A stretch of 64,000 nt of DNA from positions 14,398,773 to 14,462,772 of the forward strand of contig NC_092287.1 of assembly GCF_036320965.1 (NCBI RefSeq). Direction: 5' to 3'. Positions within the stretch are counted from its first letter, which is position 1. Each line of letters opens with the position of its first letter. Shown one piece after another: positions 13,101-37,885 of this stretch. The DNA is from Panulirus ornatus. Its lineage: Eukaryota > Arthropoda > Malacostraca > Decapoda > Palinuridae. The notes below the pieces were generated by a model. The model searched no databases. It saw only the letters and a program-made list of their open reading frames with translations, and was not told the origin of the DNA. A program made the translations under genes and the position numbers.

Positions 13101-13690
13101 TCACTATAACCCAGTCTTGTGAATCAAAACCACGAACACACTCAATCAGCTTCTCCCAAAACACTTGCCTCTCATGATCTTTCTTCTCATGCCCAGGTGC
13201 ATATGCACCAATAATCACACATCTCGCTCCATCAATTTTCAGTTTTGCCAATATCAATCTAGAATTTACTTTCTTACTCTCTATCACATACTCCCACAAC
13301 TCCTGTTTCAGTAGTAGTGCTACTCCTTCCCTCACTCTTGTCCTCTCACTAACCCCTGACTTTACTCCCAAGACATTCCCAAACCAATCTTCCCCTTTAC
13401 CCTTGAGCTTCGTTTCACTCGGAGCCAAAAAATCCAGTTTCCTTTCTTCAAACATACTACCTATCTCTCGTTTTTTTCTCATCTTGGTTAAGTCCAGAGA
13501 AATTAAGACACCCCAATCTGAGCCTTCGAGGAGGATGAGCACTCCCAGCGTGAATCCTTCTATTTCCCCTTTAAGAAAGTCAAAATACATGGAAGGGAGG
13601 GTTTCTGGTCGCCCGCTCCCGTCTCCTTTAGTCGCCTTCTACGACAGGTGAGAATGCGTGGGAAGTATTCTTTCTCCTATATCCTAAGGG
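10127..13690 (-). mobile_element. RTE-like LINE copy 4, full length but broken
   Basis: A complete minus-strand element of about 3.56 kb: 5' UTR 13690 to about 13510, endonuclease about 12660-13510 ([10 protein letters not shown] near 13390, [11 protein letters not shown] near 13095, SDHYLV near 12810), linker 12300-12660, RT 11180-12300 (FADDTALV near 11345) and the long 3' UTR 10127-10560. The endonuclease half is better preserved here than in copies 2 and 3, but stops and frameshifts remain (11281, 11745, 12000, 12300, 12390). Between 10590 and 10900 it differs from copy 3 mostly by odd homopolymer insertions (for example GTTTTCCCAAATTT where copy 3 has GTTCCAATT), which look like uncorrected sequencing errors. 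Confidence 0.9.
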
Positions 13691-14286
<596 letters not shown>

Positions 14287-15153
14287 ATGTGAATAAGAGC
14301 AAGGTTATTAGGTACAGTAGGGTTGAGAGTCAAGTCAATTGGGAGGTGAGTTTGAATGGAGAAAAACTGGAGGAAGTGAAGTGTTTTAGATATCTGGGAG
14401 TGGATCTGGCAGCGGATGGAACCATGGAAGCGGAAGTGGATCATAGGGTGGGGGAGGGGGCGAAAATTCTGGGAGCCTTGAAGAATGTGTGGAAGTCGAG
14501 AACATTATCTCGGAAAGCAAAAATGGGTATGTTTGAAGGAATAGTGGTTCCAACAATGTTGTATTGTTGCGAGGCGTGGGCTATGGATAGAGTTGTGCGC
14601 AGGAGGATGGATGTGCTGGAAATGAGATGTTTGAGGACAATGTGTGGTGTGAGCTGGTTTGATCGAGTAACGTAAGGGTAAGAGAGATGTGTGGAAATAA
14701 AAAGAGCGTGGTTGAGAGAGCAGAAGAGGGTGTTTTGAAACGGTTCGGGCACATGGAGAGAATGAGTGAGGAAAGATTGACCAAGAGAATATATGTGTCG
14801 GAGGTGGAGGGAACGAGGAGAAGAGGGAGACCAAATTGGAGGTGGAAAGATGGAGTGAAAAAGATTTTGTGTGATCGGGGCCTGAACATGCAGGAGGGTG
14901 AAAGGAGGGCTAGGAATAGAGTGAATTGGAGCGATGTGGTATACCGGGGTTGACGTGCTGTCAGTGGATTAAATCAAGGCATGTGAAGCGTCTGGGGTAA
15001 ACCATGGAAAGCTGTGTAGGTATGTATATTTGCGTGTGTGGACTTATGTATATACATGTGTATGGGGGTGGGTTGGGCCATTTCTTTCGTCTGTTTCCTT
15101 GCGCTACCTCGCAAACGCGGGAGACAGCGATAAAGCAAAAAAAAAAAAAGAAA

Positions 15154-15161
<8 letters not shown>
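14287..15161 (+). mobile_element. RTE-like LINE copy 5, 5'-truncated C-terminal part
   Basis: Starts inside the post-RT region ([10 protein letters not shown]) straight after the (TA)n array, then covers [35 protein letters not shown] and the C-terminal [12 protein letters not shown] (here RFGHMERM) and [10 protein letters not shown] motifs, with the stop at about 14953. A short deletion near 14672 (the second half of GAGTAAGTAACG is lost) breaks the frame. The 3' UTR is the short type and ends in the hairpin at 15102-15129, followed by an A-rich tail and (TA)n. This is a typical 5'-truncated insertion. Confidence 0.9.
15102..15129 (+). promoter_or_regulatory. Conserved 3'-terminal hairpin of the LINE
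   Basis: The last 30 or so bases of the LINE can fold as two stacked stems: outer CGCT (15102-15105) with AGCG (15126-15129), and inner CTCGC (15108-15112) with GCGGG (15117-15121, one U-G pair), around a 4-base AAAC loop. The same sequence ends nearly every LINE copy here that retains its 3' end. By analogy with other LINEs, a 3' hairpin is the probable recognition site for the element's own reverse transcriptase; that function is inferred. Confidence 0.6.
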
Positions 15162-19783
<4,622 letters not shown>

Positions 19784-19788
19784 TATAT

Positions 19789-19874
<86 letters not shown>
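19784..19874. repeat. (TA)n microsatellite
   Basis: Separates LINE copy 7 from the unique-looking island that follows. Confidence 0.97.
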
Positions 19875-22090
<2,216 letters not shown>

Positions 22091-22093
<3 letters not shown>

Positions 22094-22512
22094 AACAAAA
22101 CTCTTACTGATATCTAAAGAAGACGGGAAGAGAGATAGACATAGGAAGGGGAGAGGGTAATTATCAAAAACTATATCAAATCTACTGAGAAGAGAGAGCG
22201 CAAATTTCAGTGCAGTTTCACCATGAAGATAATATTACCATTATACTATGATATTTGAGACTGATTAATGGAAATCATATTTTTCATATTTTTCTCTCAA
22301 AATATTATAATGATTAGTATATTATGATAATGCTCCAGCGTATTCACCTTTGATGTTACTGGGAAATGAATAATGATATTGGAATGAGTCTGTCTTTTTC
22401 AACCCTGTCATTGATGTGGCTGTGGTACAGTCATATTCATCAACAATCATGATATAAAGACACTGGAATGAATTCAGATAGAATATGTAAAAAGACTCTT
22501 GTAACCATCAAA

Positions 22513-22513
<1 letters not shown>
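22091..22513. other. No gene recognised
   Basis: AT-rich unique-looking sequence, no frame above 60 codons with any motif. Confidence 0.6.

Positions 22514-22571
<58 letters not shown>
22514..22571. repeat. (TA)n microsatellite
   Basis: Marks the left boundary of LINE copy 8 against unique sequence. Confidence 0.96.
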
Positions 22572-24508
<1,937 letters not shown>

Positions 24509-24685
24509 TGTCCCTGGGGATGGGGAGAAAGAATACTTCCTACGCATTCCTGACGTGTCGTAAAAGGCGACTAAAGGGGACGGGAACGGGGGACCAGAAA
24601 CCCTCCCCTCCTTGTATCTTAACTTTCTAAAAGGGGAAACAGAAGGCGTCACGCGGAGAGTGCTCATCCTCTTCGAAGGCTCAGA
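24509..24685 (+). promoter_or_regulatory. LINE 5' UTR, probable internal promoter
   Basis: Intact 5' leader of the LINE: TCCCTGGGGATGGGGAGAAA, a CGACTAAAGGGGACGGGAACG block, a CCCTCCCC block, an A/T-rich spacer and AGTGCTCATCCTCTTCGAAG, followed directly by the endonuclease frame. The same leader appears inverted at 6340-6521, 9860-10036 and 13510-13690. LINEs of this type carry their promoter in the 5' UTR; no TATA box or Pol III boxes are obvious, so promoter activity is inferred only from position. The first 100-150 bases are shared with the SINE at 50897. Confidence 0.55.
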
Positions 24686-26899
24686 TTGGGGTGTCTAAAT
24701 GTGTGTGGATGTAACCAAGATAAGAAAAGAGGAGAGATACGTAGTGTGTTTGAGGAAAGGAACCTGGATGTTTTGGCTCTGAGTGAAACGAAGCTCAAGG
24801 GTAAAGGGGAAGAGTTGCTTTGGAATGTCTTGGGAGTAAAGTCAAGTGTTAGTGAGACGACAAGAGCAAGGGAAACAATAGCACTACTCCTGAAACAGGA
24901 GTGGTGGGAGTATGTGATAGAGTGTAAGAAAGTAAACTCTAGATTAATATGGGTAAAACTGAAAGTATGTGGAGAGAGATGGGTGATTATTCGTGCATAT
25001 GCACCTGGGCATGAGAAGAAAGATCATGAGGGGCAAGTGTTTTGGGAGCAGCTGAATGAGTGTGTTAGTAGTTTGGATGCACGAGACTGGGTGATTTGAA
25101 TGCAAAGGTGAGTAATGTTGAGGTTGAGGGAATAATTGGTGTACATGGTGAAGAGCTTGTAGATTTTTGTGCTGAAAAAGGACTGGTGATTAGGAACACC
25201 TGGTTTAAAAAGTGATATACATAAGTATACGCATGTAAGTAGGAGAGATGGCCAGAGAGCATTATTGGATTACGTGTTAATTGATAGGAGCGCGAAGGAG
25301 AGACTTTTGGATGTTAATGTGCTAAGAGGTGCAACTGGAGGGATGTCTGATCATTGTCTTGTGAAGGCGAAGGTGAAGATTTGTAGAGGGTGTCAGAAAC
25401 GAAGAGAGAATGTTGGGGTGAAGAGAGTGGTGAGAGTAAGTGAGCTTAGGAAAGAGACTTGTACGAGGAAGTACCAGGAGAGACTGAGTACAGAATGGAA
25501 AAAGGTGCGGACAAAGGAGGTAAGGGGAGTGGGGGAGGAATGGAATGTGTTTAGGGAAGCAGTGATGGCTTGCGAACAAGATGCTTGTGGCATGAGAAGC
25601 GTGGGAGGTGGGCAGATTAGAAAGGGTAGTGAGTGGTGGAATGAAGAAGTAAGATTATTAGTGAAAGAAAAGAGAGAATCATTTGGACGATTTTTGCCGG
25701 GAAATAATGCAAATGAGTGGGAGATGTATAAAACATAGAGGCATAACGTCAAGAGAAAGGTGCTAAAGGTGAAAAAGAGGGCAAATGAGACTTGGGGTGA
25801 AAGAGTATCAATAAATTTTTGGGAGAATAAAAAGATATTTTGGAAGGAGATAAATAAAGTGCGTAAGACAAGGGAACCAGTTAAGGGGGCAAATGGGGAG
25901 CTGATAACACGTAGTGGTGATGTGAGGAGATAGAGTGAGTATTTTGAAGGTTTGTTGAATGTGTTTGATGATAGAGTGGGAGATATAGGGTGTTTTGGTA
26001 GAGGTGGTGTGCAAAGTGAGAGGGTTAGGAAGAATGATTTGGTTAAAAGAGAAGAGGAAGTAAAAGCTTTGCGGAAAGTCGGCAAGGCAGTGGGTTTGGA
26101 TGGTATTGCAGTGGAATTTGTTAAAAAAGGGGGTGACTGTATTGTTCACTGGTTGGTAAGGTTATTTAATATATGTCTAATTCATGGTGAGGTGCCTGAG
26201 AATTGTTGGAATGCTTGCATAGTGCCATTGCACAAAGGCAAAGGGGATAAAAGTGAGTGCTCAAATTACAGAGGTATAAGTTTGTTGAGTATTTCTGGGA
26301 AATTATATGGAGGGTATTGATTGAGAGGGTGAAGGCATGTACAGAGCATCAGATAGAGGAAGAGCAGTGTGGTCTCAGAAGTGGTAGAGGATGTGTGGAT
26401 CAGGTGTTTACTTTGAAGAATGTTTGTAAGAAATACTTAGAAAAACAAATGGATTAGTGTGTATCATTTATGGATCTGGAGAAGGCATATGATAGAGTTG
26501 ATAGCGATGCTCTGTGGAAGATATTAAGAATATATGGTTTTGGAGGGAAGTTGCTAGAGGCAGTGAATATTATTCATCGAGGATGTACGGCATATGTTCG
26601 AGTCGGAGGAGAGGAAAGTGATTGGGTCTCATTGAGTGTCGGTTTTCGACAGGGTTGCATGATGTCTTCATGGCTGTTTAATTTGTTTATTGATGGGGTT
26701 TCTAGAAAGGTGAATGCATAAGGTTTGGGGAGAGGGGCAGATATGCACTCTGTTGTAGATCAGAGGGCTTGGGAAGTGAGTCAGCTGTTGTTCGCTGATG
26801 ATACAGCGCTTGTGGCTGATTTGGTGAGAAACTCCAGAAGCCAGTGACTGAGTTTGTTAGTGTGTGAAAGAAGAAAGCTTAGAGTGAATGTGAGTAAAA

Positions 26900-26999
26900 N
26901 NNNNNNNNNNNNNNNNNNNNNNNNNNNNNNNNNNNNNNNNNNNNNNNNNNNNNNNNNNNNNNNNNNNNNNNNNNNNNNNNNNNNNNNNNNNNNNNNNNN
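26900..26999. other. Assembly gap (100 N)
   Basis: Exactly 100 N inside LINE copy 9, the usual placeholder for a gap of unknown size. Confidence 0.99.
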
Positions 27000-27441
27000 G
27001 AGCAGAATAGGGAGTTTGAAATGGATTTTGTCAATGAAGAGAAAGAGTGAGGAAAGATTGACCAAAAGGATTTATGTGTCGGAGGTGGATGAACGGGAGA
27101 AGTGGAGACCAAATTGGGAGGTGGAAAGATTGAGTGAAAAAGATTTAGTGATGATCAGGGGCCTGAGCATGCAGGAGGGTGAAAGGAGGGCAAGGATAAA
27201 GTGAAAAGATCGATTTGGTAAACCGGGTTGACATGCTGTCCAGTGGATTAAAAAGAAACAGTGCATGTTAAGCGTCTTGGGGTAAAACCAAGAAAGCTGT
27301 GTAGGTATGTATATTTACGTGTGTGGGCGTATGTATATACATGTGTATGGGGATGAGCTGGGCCATTTTTTTCGTCTGTTTCCTTGCGCTACCTCGCAAA
27401 CGCGGGAGACAGCGACAAAGCAAAAAAAAAAAAAAAAGAAA

Positions 27442-27442
27442 A

Positions 27443-27510
<68 letters not shown>

Positions 27511-27513
27511 TTA
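27442..27513. repeat. (TA)n microsatellite
   Basis: Follows the A-rich 3' tail of LINE copy 9 and ends at unique sequence. Confidence 0.96.
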
Positions 27514-28951
<1,438 letters not shown>

Positions 28952-28976
28952 TGATCACAATTTTGCGCGTGATCAA

Positions 28977-29146
28977 GATATTCCTATGAGTCCACGGGGA
29001 AAATGAAACACGAAAAGTTCCCAAGTGCACTTTCGTGTAATAATCACATCATCAGGGGAGACACAAGAGAGGAATATAACAGTCAGTTGATATACATCGA
29101 AGAGACGAAGCTAGGACGCCATTTGGTAAACATGTCAATCACATAT
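28977..29146 (+). repeat. Left arm of an inverted repeat of about 168 bp
   Basis: This arm (starting ATATTCCTATGAGTCCACGG) returns in inverted orientation at 29559-29725 with small differences. Between the arms are a (TA)n array, a minus-strand SINE and a second (TA)n array. I do not recognise the arm sequence; it is not part of the LINE, SINE or gypsy families here and has no coding frame. Confidence 0.85.
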
Positions 29147-29152
29147 TTACCA

Positions 29153-29527
<375 letters not shown>

Positions 29528-29558
<31 letters not shown>
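29528..29558. repeat. (TA)n microsatellite
   Basis: Short array between the SINE 5' end and the right inverted arm. Confidence 0.95.
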
Positions 29559-32250
<2,692 letters not shown>

Positions 32251-32508
32251 CAGTTGACTTAACCCTCAACCCTACTGTACCTAATAACCTTGCTCTTATT
32301 CACATTTACTCTTAACTCTCTTCTTTCACACACTTTACCAAACTCAGTCACCAGCTTCTGCAGTTTCTCACATGAATCTGCCACCAGCGCTGTATCATCA
32401 GCGAACAACAACTGCCTCACTTCCCAAGCTCTCTCATCCACAACAGACTTCATACTTGTCCCTCTTTCCAAAACTCTTGCATTCACATCCCTAGCAAACC
32501 CATCCATA

Positions 32509-32512
<4 letters not shown>
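32251..32512 (-). mobile_element. RTE-like LINE copy 11, small RT fragment
   Basis: Minus-strand fragment from FMDGFARDVNARVLERG (32512) through FADDTALV (about 32400) to [10 protein letters not shown] (about 32262). It is fused without a spacer to the 3' UTR of plus-strand copy 10 and bounded by (TA)n on the right. Confidence 0.85.
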
Positions 32513-32606
<94 letters not shown>

Positions 32607-32612
32607 ATATAT
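32513..32612. repeat. (TA)n microsatellite
   Basis: Between two minus-strand LINE pieces (copy 11 and copy 12). Confidence 0.97.
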
Positions 32613-33131
32613 CAGCTTTCATCATTTCATTATACTTAGTCCCTGTCTCCCGCGTTAGCGAGGTAGCGCAAGGAAACAGACGAAAGAATGGCATAACCCA
32701 CCTGCATACATATGTATAAACATATACGCCCACACACGCACATATACATAACTATACATTTCAACGTATACATACATATACATACACAGACATGAACATA
32801 TATACACATGTACATATTCATACTTGCTGCCTTCATTCATTCCATCGTCACCCCGTCACACATGAAAAACAGCACCCCCCTCCCACCCCCAACGCGAGCT
32901 AGGAAAAGACAACAAACACCACATTCGTTCACACTCAGTCTCTAGCTATCACGTGTAATGCATCGAAACCACAGCTCCCTTTCCACATCCAGGCCCCACA
33001 AAACTTTCCATGGTTTACCCCAGACACTTCACATGCCCTGGTTCAATCCATTGACAGTACGTCGACCCCCGATATACCACATCGTTCCAATTCACTCTAT
33101 TCCTTGCACACCTTTCACCCTCCTGCATGTC
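32613..33131 (-). mobile_element. RTE-like LINE copy 12, 3' UTR and last codons only
   Basis: Minus-strand, strongly 5'-truncated copy: the long 3' UTR (32635-33060) ending in the terminal hairpin at about 32640-32670, plus the last 25 or so codons up to QEGERCARNR at 33129. It meets plus-strand copy 13 head to head at 33130 with a few bases of shared sequence and no (TA)n. Confidence 0.85.
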
Positions 33132-35567
33132 CTGGAGGGATGTCTGATCATTATCTTGTGGAGGCTAAGGTGAAGATTAGTATGGGTTTTCAGAAAAGAG
33201 GAATGAATGTTGGGGTGAAGAAGGTGGTGAGAGTAAGTGAGCTTGGGAAGGAGACCTGTGTGGGGAAGTACCAGGAGAGACTGTGTACAGAATGGAAAAA
33301 GGTGAGAACAATGGAAGTAAGGGGAGTGGGGGAGGAATGGGATGTATTTAGGGAATCAGTGATGGATTGCGCAAAAGATGCTTGTGGCATGAGAAGAGTG
33401 GGAGGTGGGCTGTTTAGAAAGGGTAGTGAGTGGTGGGATGAAGAAGTAAGAGTATTAGTGAAAGAGAAGAGAGAGGCATTTGGACGATTTTTGCAGGGAA
33501 AAAATGCAATTGAGTGGGAGAAGTATAAAAGAAACAGACAGGAGGTCAAGAGAAAGGTGCAAGAGGTGAAAAAAAGGGCAAATGAGAGTTGGGGTGAGAG
33601 ACTATCAGTAAATTTTAGGGAGAATAAAAAGATGTTCTGGAAGGAGGTAAATAGGGTGCGTAAGACAAGGGAGCAAATGGGAACTTCAGTGAATGGCGTA
33701 AATGGGGAGGTGATAACAAGTAGTGGTGATGTAAGAAGGAGATGGAATGAGTATTTTGAAGGTTTGTTGAATGTGTCTGATGACAGAGTGGCAGATATAG
33801 GGTGTTTTGGTCGAGGTGGTGTGCAAAGTGAGAGGGTTAGGGAAAATGATTTGGTAAACAGAGAAGAGGTAGTAAAAGCTTTGCGGAAGATGAAAGCCGG
33901 CAAGGCAGCAGGTTTGGATGGTATTGCAGTGGAATTTATTAAAAAAGGGGGTGACTGTATTGTTGACTGGTTGGTAAGGTTATTTAATGTATGTATGACT
34001 CATGGTGAGGTGCCTGAGGATTGGCGGAATGCGTGCATAGTGCCATTGTACAAAGGCAAAGGGGATAAGAGTGAGTGCTCAAATTACAGAGGTATAAGTT
34101 TGTTGAGTATTCCTGGTAAATTATATGGGAGGGTATTGATTGAGAGGGTGAAGGCATGTACAGAGCATCAGATTGGGGAAGAGCAGTGCGGTTTCAGAAG
34201 TGGTAGAGGATGTGTGGATCAGGTGTTTGCTTTGAAGAATGTATGTGAGAAATACTTAGAAAAGCAAATGGATTTGTATGTAGCATTTATGGATCTGGAG
34301 AAGGCATATGATAGAGTTGATAGAGATGCTCTGTGGAAGGTATTAAGAATATATGGTGTGGGAGGCAAGTTGTTAGAAGCAGTGAAAAGTTTTTATCGAG
34401 GATGTAAGGCATGTGTACGTGTAGGAAGAGAGGAAAGAGATTGGTTCTCAGTGAATGTAGGTTTGCGGCAAGGGTGTGTGATGTCTCCATGGTTGTTTAA
34501 TTTGTTTATGGATGGGGTTGTTAGGGAGGTAAATACAAGAGCCCTGGAAAGAGGGGCAAGTATGAAGTCTGTTGGGGATGAGAGAGCTTGGGAAGTGAGT
34601 CAGTTGTTGTTCGCTGATGATACAGCGCTGGTGGCTGATTCATGTGAGAAACTGCAGAAGCTGGTGACTGAGTTTGGTAAAGTGTGTGGAAGAAGAAAGT
34701 TAAGAGTAAATGTGAATAAGAGCAAGGTTATTAGGTACAGTAGGGTTGAGGGTCAAGTCAATTGGGAGGTGAGTTTGAATGGAGAAAAACTGGAGGAAGT
34801 GAAGTGTTTTAGATATCTGGGAGTGGATCTGTCAGCGGATGGAACCATGGAAGCGGAAGTGGATCATAGGGTGGGGGAGGGGGCGAAAATTTTGGGAGCC
34901 TTGAAAAATGTGTGGAAGTCGAGAACATTATCTCGGAAAGCAAAAATGGGTATGTTTGAAGGAATAGTGGTTCCAACAATGTTGTATGGTTGCGAGGCGT
35001 GGGCTATGGATAGAGTTGTGCGCAGGAGGATGGATGTGCTGGAAATGAGATGTTTGAGGACAATGTGTGGTGTGAGGTGGTTTGATCGAGTAAGTAACGT
35101 AAGGGTAAGAGAGATGTGTGGAAATAAAAAGAGCGTGGTTGAGAGAGCAGAAGAGGGTGTTTTGAAATGGTTCGGGCACATGGAGAGAATGAGTGAGGAA
35201 AGATTGACCAAGAGGATATATGTGTCGGAGGTGGAGGGAACGAGGAGAAGAGGGAGACCAAATTGGAGGTGGAAAGATGGAGTGAAAAAGATTTTGTGTG
35301 ATCGGGGCCTGAACATGCAGGAGGGTGAAAGGAGGGCAAGGAATAGAGTGAATTGGAGCGATGTGGTATACAGGGGTTGACGTGCTGTCAGTGGATTGAA
35401 TCAAGGCATGTGAAGCGTCTGGGGTAAACTATGGAAAGCTGTGTAGGTATGTATATTTGCGTGTGTGGACGTGTGTATGTACATGTGTATGGGGGGGGGG
35501 GTTGGGCCATTTCTTTCGTCTGTTTCCTTGCGCTACCTCGCAAACGCGGGAGACAGCGACAAAGTAT

Positions 35568-35581
<14 letters not shown>
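33132..35581 (+). mobile_element. RTE-like LINE copy 13, best-preserved copy
   Basis: 5'-truncated inside the endonuclease (starts at GGMSDHYLV) but otherwise unbroken to the normal stop at 35380. The short 3' UTR (35381 to about 35567) ends with the terminal hairpin and AAAGTATAAA, then (TA)n. It belongs to the [14 protein letters not shown] subfamily. The intact frame of nearly 750 codons in a window full of broken copies makes it the youngest insertion here and the best guide to the active family. Confidence 0.95.
33140..35380 (+). CDS. LINE ORF: endonuclease tail, reverse transcriptase and C-terminal domain
   Basis: Uninterrupted frame of 746 codons starting at the first ATG after the truncation point; the frame is open for 12 more codons upstream, but those derive from the inverted neighbour. 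It begins with SDHYLVEAKVK, the last catalytic motif of the AP-like endonuclease. A basic linker follows (33200-33700), then [37 protein letters not shown] (about 34190), [12 protein letters not shown] (about 34286, first catalytic Asp), [21 protein letters not shown] (34610-34633, catalytic Asp pair). The C-terminal domain holds [29 protein letters not shown] (about 35168) and [13 protein letters not shown], as in the RTE clade. An intact element would have about 270 more N-terminal residues. Without them it cannot nick DNA, so it is not autonomous. Confidence 0.9.
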   Translation: MSDHYLVEAKVKISMGFQKRGMNVGVKKVVRVSELGKETCVGKYQERLCTEWKKVRTMEVRGVGEEWDVFRESVMDCAKDACGMRRVGGGLFRKGSEWWDEEVRVLVKEKREAFGRFLQGKNAIEWEKYKRNRQEVKRKVQEVKKRANESWGERLSVNFRENKKMFWKEVNRVRKTREQMGTSVNGVNGEVITSSGDVRRRWNEYFEGLLNVSDDRVADIGCFGRGGVQSERVRENDLVNREEVVKALRKMKAGKAAGLDGIAVEFIKKGGDCIVDWLVRLFNVCMTHGEVPEDWRNACIVPLYKGKGDKSECSNYRGISLLSIPGKLYGRVLIERVKACTEHQIGEEQCGFRSGRGCVDQVFALKNVCEKYLEKQMDLYVAFMDLEKAYDRVDRDALWKVLRIYGVGGKLLEAVKSFYRGCKACVRVGREERDWFSVNVGLRQGCVMSPWLFNLFMDGVVREVNTRALERGASMKSVGDERAWEVSQLLFADDTALVADSCEKLQKLVTEFGKVCGRRKLRVNVNKSKVIRYSRVEGQVNWEVSLNGEKLEEVKCFRYLGVDLSADGTMEAEVDHRVGEGAKILGALKNVWKSRTLSRKAKMGMFEGIVVPTMLYGCEAWAMDRVVRRRMDVLEMRCLRTMCGVRWFDRVSNVRVREMCGNKKSVVERAEEGVLKWFGHMERMSEERLTKRIYVSEVEGTRRRGRPNWRWKDGVKKILCDRGLNMQEGERRARNRVNWSDVVYRG

Positions 35582-35633
<52 letters not shown>
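35582..35633. repeat. (TA)n microsatellite
   Basis: Short array between the A-rich tail of plus-strand copy 13 and the T-rich (tail) end of minus-strand copy 14: tail-to-tail arrangement. Confidence 0.95.
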
Positions 35634-35650
<17 letters not shown>

Positions 35651-37885
35651 CTTTTTGCTTTGACGCCGTCTCCCGCGTTTTCGAGGTATCGCAAGAAAAC
35701 AGGCGAAAGAAATGGCCCAACCCCCCCCCCCCATACACATATATATACATACGTCCACACACGCAAATATACATACCTAAACACCTTTCCCTGGGTTGCC
35801 CCAGACGCTTCACATGCCCTGATTCAATCCAATGACAGCATGTCAACCCCGGTATACCACATCGATCCAATTCACTCTATTCCTTGCCCTCCTTTCACCC
35901 TCCTGCATGTTTAGGCCCCGATCATACAAAATCTTTTTCACTCCATCTTTCAACCTCCAATTTGGTCTCCCACTTCTCCTCGTTCCCTCCACCTCCGACA
36001 CATATATCCTCATGGTCAATCTTTACTCACTCATTCTCTCCATGTGCCCAAACCATTTCAAAACACCGGCGTCTGCTCTCTCAACCACGCTCTTTTTATT
36101 TCCACACATCTCTCTTACCCTTGCGTTACTTACTCGATCAAACCACCTCACATCACACATTGTTCTCAAACATCTCATTTCCAGCACATCCATCCTCCTG
36201 CGCACAACTCTATCCATAGCCCACGCCTCGCTACCATACAACATTGTTGGAACCACTATTCCTTCAAAAATAGCTATTTTTGCTTTCCGAGATAATGTTC
36301 TCGACTTCCACACATTCTTCAAGGCTCCCAGGATTTTCGCCACCTCCCCCACCCTATGATCCACTTCCGCTTCCATGGTTCCATCCGCGGCTAGATCCAC
36401 TCCCAGATATCTAAAACACTTTACTTCATCCAGTTTTGCTCCATTCAAACTTACCTCCCAACTGACTTGACCATTAACCTTACTGTACCTAATAACCTTG
36501 CTCTTATTCACATTTACTTTTAACTTTCTTCTTTCACACACTTTACCAAACTCAGTCACCAGTTTCTGCAGTTTCTCACATGAATCAGCCACCAGCGCTG
36601 TATCATCAGCAAACAACAACTGACTCACTTCACAAGCTCTCTCATCCCCAACTGACTTCATATTTGCCCCTCTTTCCAAAACTCTTGCATTCACCTCCCT
36701 AACAACCCCATCCATAAACAAATTAAACAACCATGGAGACATCACACACCCCTGCCGCAAACCTAAATTCAATGAGAACCAATCACTTTCCTCTCTTCCT
36801 ACACGTACACATGCATTATATCCTCGATAAAAACTTTTCAGTTCTTCTAACAACTTGCCTCCCACACCATATGTTCTTAATACCTTCCACAGAGCATCTC
36901 TATCAACTCTAGCATATGCCTTTTCCAGATCCATAAATGCTACATACAAATCCCTTTGCTTTTCTAAGTATTTCCCAGATACATTCTTTAAAGCAAACAC
37001 CTGATCCACACATCCTCTACCACTTCTAAAACCACACTGCTCTTCCCCAGTCTGATGCTCTGTACATGCCTTTACCCTCTCAATCAATACCCTCCCATAT
37101 AATTTACCAGGAATACTCAAAAAACTTATACCTCTGCACTTTGAGCACTCACTCTTATCCCCTTTGCCTTTGTACAAAGGCACTATGCACGCATTCCGCC
37201 ATCCTCAGGTACCTCACCATGAGTCATACATACATTAAATAACCTTACCAACCAGTCAACAATACAGTCACCCCCTTTTTTAATAAATTCCACTGCAATA
37301 CCATCCAAACCTGCTACCTTGCAGGCTTTCATCTTCCGCAAAGCTTTTACTACCTCTTCTCTGTTTACCAAATCATTTTCCGTAACCCTCTCAATTTGCA
37401 CACCACCTCGTCCAAGACACCCTATATCTGCCACTCTATCATCAAACACATTCACCAAACCGTCAAAATACTCACTCTCGGAGAGGAATAAGATGTATTT
37501 AGGGAATCAGTGATGGATTGCGCAAAAGATGCTTATGGCATGCGAATCGTGGGAGGTGGGTTGATTAGAAAGGGTAGTCAGTGGTTGGATGAAGAAGTAA
37601 GATTATTAGTGAAAGAGAAGAGAGAGGCATTTGGACGATTTTTGCAGGGAAAAAATGTAATTGAGTGGGAGATGTATAAAAGAAAGAGACAGGAGGTCAA
37701 GAGAAAGGTCCAAGAGGTGAAAAAGAGGGGAAATGAGAGTTGGGGTGAGAGAGTATCATTAAATTTTAGGGAGAATAAAAAGATGTTCTGAAAGGAGGTA
37801 AATAAAGTGCGTAAGACAAGGGAGCAAATGGGAACTTCAGTGAAGGGCGCTAATGGGGAGGTGATAACAAGTAGTGGTGATGTGA

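Larger units (their letters stand above)
24509..27441 (+). mobile_element. RTE-like LINE copy 9, full span with gap, heavily broken
   Basis: Plus-strand copy with an intact 5' end (TCCCTGGGGATGGGG) and 3' end. 5' UTR about 24509-24685; endonuclease from about 24686 ([37 protein letters not shown], then a deletion that removes most of [10 protein letters not shown] near 25095); SDHCLV at about 25345; linker 25400-25900; RT 25950-26850 with a G-to-V-type and other damage, FADDTALV at about 26790. The assembly gap at 26900-26999 hides part of the C-terminal region, which resumes at 27000-27200. It is more diverged than the other copies, so it is probably one of the oldest. Confidence 0.88.

Noticed and set aside
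34864..35404. Conserved 110-160-codon antisense frames seen opposite the C-terminal LINE domain in many copies
   Set aside because: The LINE sense strand is poor in C and rich in purines, which leaves the antisense strand free of stops. Conservation follows the sense protein; no independent signal supports a gene.
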